Of a stretch of 64,000 bases of DNA, positions 60,743-64,000 are shown piece after piece. The stretch is taken from NCBI RefSeq assembly GCF_000527175.1, contig NZ_AZUR01000001.1, forward strand, positions 1,461,011 through 1,525,010. Direction: 5' to 3'. Positions within the stretch are counted from its first letter, which is position 1, and each line of letters starts with the position of its first letter. The position numbers were made by a program, and so were the translations under genes. The stretch comes from Pseudogulbenkiania sp. MAI-1 (GTDB lineage: Bacteria; Pseudomonadota; Gammaproteobacteria; Burkholderiales; Chromobacteriaceae). Below the pieces are notes generated by a model, which saw nothing but the letters and a program-made list of their open reading frames with translations, did not search any database and was not told the DNA's origin.

Positions 60743-61498
60743 ATGCAGGCAGGCAAGGTCTATCTGATCGGGGCGGGTCCGGGCGATCCGGAACTGTTGA
60801 CGCTCAAGGCGGTAAAGGCGCTGCAGGCCGCCGACGTCTGGCTGGTCGACGACCTGGTCAGCCGTGAAGTACTCGGCTTCGCCCGCCCCGACGCGCGCAT
60901 CGTGCACGTCGGCAAGCGCGGCGGCTGCCGCTCCACGCCGCAGGCCTTCATCCATCGCCTGATGCTGCGCTACGCCCGCCACGGCAAGGTGGTGGCGCGC
61001 GTCAAGGGTGGCGATCCGTTCATCTTTGGCCGCGGCGGTGAAGAATGGCAATGGCTGGCCGAACGCGGCGTGACGGTCGAAGCCGTCGGCGGCCTCACTG
61101 CAGGCCTCGCGGTCGGCCCGGCGCTCGGCCTGCCGCTCACCCATCGCGGCATCAGCCGCGGCGTGACGCTGGTCACCGCGCACACCCAGGACGGCAGCCC
61201 GCTGCCATGGGCGGCGCTGGCCCAATCCGGCCTCACCGTGGTGTGCTACATGGGCATGAGCGATCTGCCCACGCTGACCGCCGAATGGCGTGCAGCCGGC
61301 TTCGCCGCCGACCTGCCGGTCGCCGTGGTGCACCGCGTCGGCTGTCCCGAACAGCGCGCCATCGTCACCTGTCTCTCGCGCCTGGTCGACGACGTGCGTG
61401 CCGCATGCCTGGCCAGCCCGGCTGTCATCGTGCTGGGCGAGGTGGCCAGCCTGGCCGCGCTGCAGCCGCAACTGGAACAGGCCTGCAAGGTGGCCTGA
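60743..61498 (+). CDS. cobA: Uroporphyrinogen-III C-methyltransferase (sirohaem synthesis)
   Basis: This 251-residue SAM-dependent enzyme makes precorrin-2 for sirohaem, the cofactor of NirB. The family start YLIGAGPGDPELLTLKAVKALQ is clear, as are GGDPFIFGRGGEEW and the later THRGISRG segment. It is a stand-alone methyltransferase without the CysG dehydrogenase/ferrochelatase domain. AGGAGG precedes ATG 60743, overlapping the nasA stop region, so it is translationally coupled. Presence here links cofactor supply to nitrite reduction. Confidence 0.95.
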   Translation: MQAGKVYLIGAGPGDPELLTLKAVKALQAADVWLVDDLVSREVLGFARPDARIVHVGKRGGCRSTPQAFIHRLMLRYARHGKVVARVKGGDPFIFGRGGEEWQWLAERGVTVEAVGGLTAGLAVGPALGLPLTHRGISRGVTLVTAHTQDGSPLPWAALAQSGLTVVCYMGMSDLPTLTAEWRAAGFAADLPVAVVHRVGCPEQRAIVTCLSRLVDDVRAACLASPAVIVLGEVASLAALQPQLEQACKVA

Positions 61499-61558
61499 GC
61501 CACGGCCCGTGACGGGCCGGCGTACCTCATAATCCCCGTCGATGCAGTGCTCGAACAG

Positions 61559-61590
61559 ACGCCGGTCATTTCCTGGAAATGCCGGCGTTT
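61559..61590 (+). terminator. Hairpin after cobA, probable terminator
   Basis: CGCCGG at 61560-61565 and CCGGCG at 61582-61587 close an inner stem CATTTCC / GGAAATG. Only three T follow, so it may be a weak terminator. The rest of 61499-61783 shows no gene and should hold the aminotransferase promoter. Confidence 0.5.
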
Positions 61591-61783
61591 CTCATGACGT
61601 CGTCCCACTACGCTGGAAGCGCGGGGCGGCTTTTCATTGGCCCGGCCCGGACGCGCGTGTTTCCCCACGGCCAAGGCGGTTGCCTTCCCTCCTGACACTA
61701 CGCCCCGCCCGCCGTTTCGTGGTACGGTTAGCGCCTGCTTGTTTCGCCTATCAACCAAACACTACGAGACTGTGGCCCGCACC

Positions 61784-62980
61784 ATGTTTGAACACGTTGA
61801 CGCCTACGCCGGCGACCCCATCCTCTCTCTCGTCGAAACCTTCAACCACGACCCGCGCCCGACCAAGGTCAACCTCGGCATCGGCCTGTACTACGACGAA
61901 CAAGGCCGCATCCCGCTGCTGCCGTCGGTGCAGAAGGCCGAACTGGCGCGTGTCCAGTCCGCCGGTCCGCGCACCTACCTGCCGATGGAAGGCGCCGCCA
62001 ACTACCGCCAGGCCGTGCAGGAACTGCTGTTCGGCGCCGGCCACGAAGCGGTCAAGTCCGGCCGCATCGCCACCATCCAGACCATCGGCGGCTCCGGCGC
62101 GCTGAAGATCGGTGCCGACCTCCTGAAGCGCTACTTCCCGGCAAGCGAAGTCTGGGTCAGCAGCCCCACCTGGGACAACCACCGCGCCATGTTCGAAGGT
62201 GCCGGCTTCACCGTGCACGACTACCCGTACTACGACGCGGCGACGGGCGGCGTGAAGTTCGACGAGATGATGGCCTGCCTCAAGGGGCTGCCGGCCAAGG
62301 CTGTGGTGCTGCTGCACCCGTGCTGCCACAACCCGACCGGCGTCGACCTCTCCAATGACCAGTGGCGCGAGGTGATCGAGGTGGTCAAACAGCGCGGGCT
62401 GATTCCCTTCCTCGACATCGCCTACCAGGGCTTCGGCGACGGGCTCGACGAAGACGCCTACGCCATCCGCGCCATGGCTGACGCCGGCATCAGCTTCTTC
62501 GTCAGCAACTCGTTCTCCAAGAACCTGTCGTTCTACGGCGAGCGCTGCGGCGGCCTGTCGGTGGTGTGCCAGGATGCCGAAGAAGCCGGCCGCGTGCTGG
62601 GCCAGATGAAGGCCACCGTGCGCCGCAACTACTCCAGCCCGCCGACCCACGGCGGCCAGGTCACCGCCACCGTGATGAACGACCCGGCGCTGCGCGAGGA
62701 ATGGGAAGGCGAAGTCGCCGAGATGCGTGAGCGCATCAAGGCCATGCGCCAGAAGCTCTACGACGTGCTCGCCGCCAAGGTGCCGGGTCGCGACTTCAGC
62801 TACTTCATCAAGCAGCGCGGCATGTTCAGCTACACCGGCCTGACCCCGGAACAAGTCGACCGCCTGCGCGAAGAATTCGCCGTCTACCTGGTGCGCTCCG
62901 GCCGCATGTGCGTCGCCGGCCTCAACAGCCGTAACGTCGAGTATGTGGCGGATGCCATGGCCGAGGTGCTGAAAGGCTGA
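61784..62980 (+). CDS. tyrB: Aromatic amino acid aminotransferase
   Basis: This 398-residue PLP enzyme of aminotransferase class I family alpha converts phenylpyruvate, hydroxyphenylpyruvate or oxaloacetate to amino acids. It has the usual opening MFEHVDAYAGDPILSLVETFNHD, the LGIGLYYDEQGRIP loop, HPCCHNPTGVDLS and the PLP lysine in SNSFSKNLSFYGERCG. The frame is open earlier in the upstream region, but this ATG (61784) starts the conserved protein. No good ribosome site is seen. It is close to tyrB/aspC; which substrate dominates is not decided by the sequence. It may not belong to the nitrate genes. Confidence 0.92.
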   Translation: MFEHVDAYAGDPILSLVETFNHDPRPTKVNLGIGLYYDEQGRIPLLPSVQKAELARVQSAGPRTYLPMEGAANYRQAVQELLFGAGHEAVKSGRIATIQTIGGSGALKIGADLLKRYFPASEVWVSSPTWDNHRAMFEGAGFTVHDYPYYDAATGGVKFDEMMACLKGLPAKAVVLLHPCCHNPTGVDLSNDQWREVIEVVKQRGLIPFLDIAYQGFGDGLDEDAYAIRAMADAGISFFVSNSFSKNLSFYGERCGGLSVVCQDAEEAGRVLGQMKATVRRNYSSPPTHGGQVTATVMNDPALREEWEGEVAEMRERIKAMRQKLYDVLAAKVPGRDFSYFIKQRGMFSYTGLTPEQVDRLREEFAVYLVRSGRMCVAGLNSRNVEYVADAMAEVLKG

Positions 62981-63002
62981 CGATCCGCTTGTCGTGCCAA
63001 TG

Positions 63003-63038
63003 AAAACGGCCGCCCGTAATAGGGTGGCCGTTTGTTTT
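63003..63038. terminator. Terminator between tyrB and fliW
   Basis: AAACGGCC at 63004-63011 and GGCCGTTT at 63026-63033, with inner GCCC / GGGT pairs, are followed by TTTGTTTT. A-rich on the other side, so it can serve the convergent fliW. Confidence 0.8.
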
Positions 63039-63053
63039 GGAGGAGGAGCGGGA

Positions 63054-63500
63054 TCAGCCGCGATTGTGAAACAGGATGTCGCACCCCAGTCCGGCCTTCT
63101 GCAAGCCGCGGCGAGCCGCCAGGTTGATCACCAGCGGGTTGCGCACGTTGGCCTTGAGTGGCGCCAGCACCGGGTGCGACTCGTCTGTTGTCTCCTGGGG
63201 CTTGTACACCATCAGCAGGATGGCGGCGTCCTCCGGGCGGGTCAGCTCGAGCGCGGCCACGTCATCCTCGCTCAGCTCGATCTCGTAGCGCAGCCCCAAC
63301 TCGCTGGGCGATACCACGCTGAACAGCACGTCCGGGTTGTCCAGCGACTGCATCCAGAACACGCTGGGATTGGCTTTGCCCTGGTCGTGGAACAGTTGGA
63401 AGCGGGTGCAGTTCTCAAAGGCGGGAATACCATGGGGGAAGTGCAGGGTGGCAGCGTCGTTCACCTCGACTTCGCCCAGCAGGCTCGATCTGAACAGCAT
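63054..63500 (-). CDS. fliW: Flagellar assembly factor FliW
   Basis: This 148-residue protein matches FliW, which in other bacteria binds flagellin and CsrA to balance flagellin synthesis. The FPHGIPAFENCTRFQLF segment, FWMQSLDNPDVLFSVVSPSEL and PLVINLAARRGLQ are typical. TAGGAGCC precedes the ATG. No other flagellar gene or csrA is in this window. It supports a motile lifestyle consistent with the chemoreceptors found here. Confidence 0.9.
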   Translation of the reverse strand: MLFRSSLLGEVEVNDAATLHFPHGIPAFENCTRFQLFHDQGKANPSVFWMQSLDNPDVLFSVVSPSELGLRYEIELSEDDVAALELTRPEDAAILLMVYKPQETTDESHPVLAPLKANVRNPLVINLAARRGLQKAGLGCDILFHNRG

Positions 63501-63699
63501 GGTTGGCTCCTAACGGGAATCTGGCTGCCCATTATGCCTGACGGATGGCGCTCCGGCCGTGAAAAATGGCCTGTCTTTGCCACACTCCGGGGAAGGGGGT
63601 TCCTGTATTACAATCCGCCCTTGCGCAAGGTTTGTCGCAGGGCAGGGGAATCCAGCCTACCCTCGACGGCCCGTAACCGGTTTCCTGAGGTGTCATGCC

Positions 63700-63912
63700 A
63701 TGTTTCAACTGTTTTTCCGCCGCCTGCGTCAGGATCGCCGCCTGGCCATCGTGGTGCTGCTGTTGTCCACCCTGCTGTTGATGCTGGCCGGTGCCGGCAT
63801 GCAGTCCACGCCCGATGCCGGCCTGTTGCCGGCATTGCTGTGGTCCTTGCTGATGGTGGTGGGTCTGGTCGGGCAGCTCACCGCACTGGCCGCCCTGATG
63901 AAAAAACCATGA
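63700..63912 (+). CDS. Small two-helix membrane protein
   Basis: This 70-residue protein has a basic N terminus (FFRRLRQDRR) and two hydrophobic helices (LAIVVLLLSTLLLMLAGAGM and LLPALLWSLLMVVGLVGQLTALAALM). No family is recognised. The frame is open earlier, but the ATG at 63700 with GAGGTG upstream is likelier than the far upstream start, whose sequence looks non-coding. It could be a membrane-associated small protein. Confidence 0.55.
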   Translation: MFQLFFRRLRQDRRLAIVVLLLSTLLLMLAGAGMQSTPDAGLLPALLWSLLMVVGLVGQLTALAALMKKP

Positions 63913-64000
63913 AGTAAAAACGGCATTCAAAACAGCATCTTAAAGCCATGGCTTCGATAGGGTTTAGTGTTGACTGGGGCCAGGGCGGGGCGCATAATCG

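Overview
The window reads as high-GC (roughly two-thirds GC) betaproteobacterial chromosome. A Neisseriales/Chromobacteriaceae-type denitrifier is the best guess (Chromobacterium, Pseudogulbenkiania or Vogesella-like). The basis is the narK1-narK2-narGHJI layout, narXL, the Neisseria Gcr-like membrane protein and the overall protein flavour. This is an inference from memory, not a database result. No rRNA, tRNA, CRISPR array, intact IS or prophage was seen.

Layout. 0.2-9.9 kb: respiratory nitrate uptake and reduction (narK1, narK2, narGHJI), closed by a MITE-like 100-bp inverted repeat and a bidirectional terminator. 10-19 kb: a Gcr-like membrane protein, a NIT-domain (nitrate/nitrite-sensing) chemoreceptor, and a PstS-like periplasmic protein coupled to a HAMP-GAF-PAS-GGDEF-EAL protein. 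19.3-23.6 kb: moaA, a beta-carbonic anhydrase and narX-narL. 23.7-25.1 kb: a small, possibly frameshifted ORF and a TauE/SafE permease. 25.2-32.3 kb: a hydroxyproline catabolic operon with a divergent PAS-AraC regulator, ending in a solute-binding protein. 32.4-38.2 kb: a thioesterase, then mnmC, selU and selD (tRNA wobble-uridine modification and selenation), an orphan UmuD and an outer-membrane barrel. 38.4-41 kb: clpB. 41.1-44.8 kb: an EAL protein, a sensor-less chemoreceptor and a stand-alone NIT-like protein, next to a GGDEF remnant. 45-61.5 kb: nitrate assimilation (nasT, nrtABC, an MFS nitrate transporter, a PP2C/kinase fusion, nirBD, nasA, cobA), interrupted by tag and a LysR/DMT pair. 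61.8-64 kb: an aromatic aminotransferase, fliW and a small membrane protein.

The most interesting structure is a shared RNA-level control system. Four intergenic regions (about 41.08-41.27, 46.72-46.91, 50.09-50.35 and 54.83-55.04 kb) have the same order of elements. First comes an NtrC-like GCAC-N7-GTGC site, then a near-perfect sigma-54 promoter (TGGCACG-N4-TTGC). Next are two hairpins with six-base loops of the form A-N-N-G-N-N, and last a Rho-independent terminator whose 5' arm overlaps the 3' arm of the second hairpin. This is the architecture known for RNA targets of ANTAR antiterminators, and an ANTAR protein (NasT) is encoded at 46.1-46.7 kb. Three leaders precede the expected nitrate-assimilation genes. 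The fourth precedes the EAL / chemoreceptor / NIT operon, which suggests that nitrogen limitation plus nitrate also switches a c-di-GMP and chemotaxis module by antitermination. I do not know of a description of this. No NasS is visible in the window.

Together the genes describe a cell that respires nitrate, assimilates it through siroheme nitrite reductase, senses nitrate/nitrite by several receptors (NarX and two NIT-type proteins), and couples this sensing to motility and c-di-GMP.
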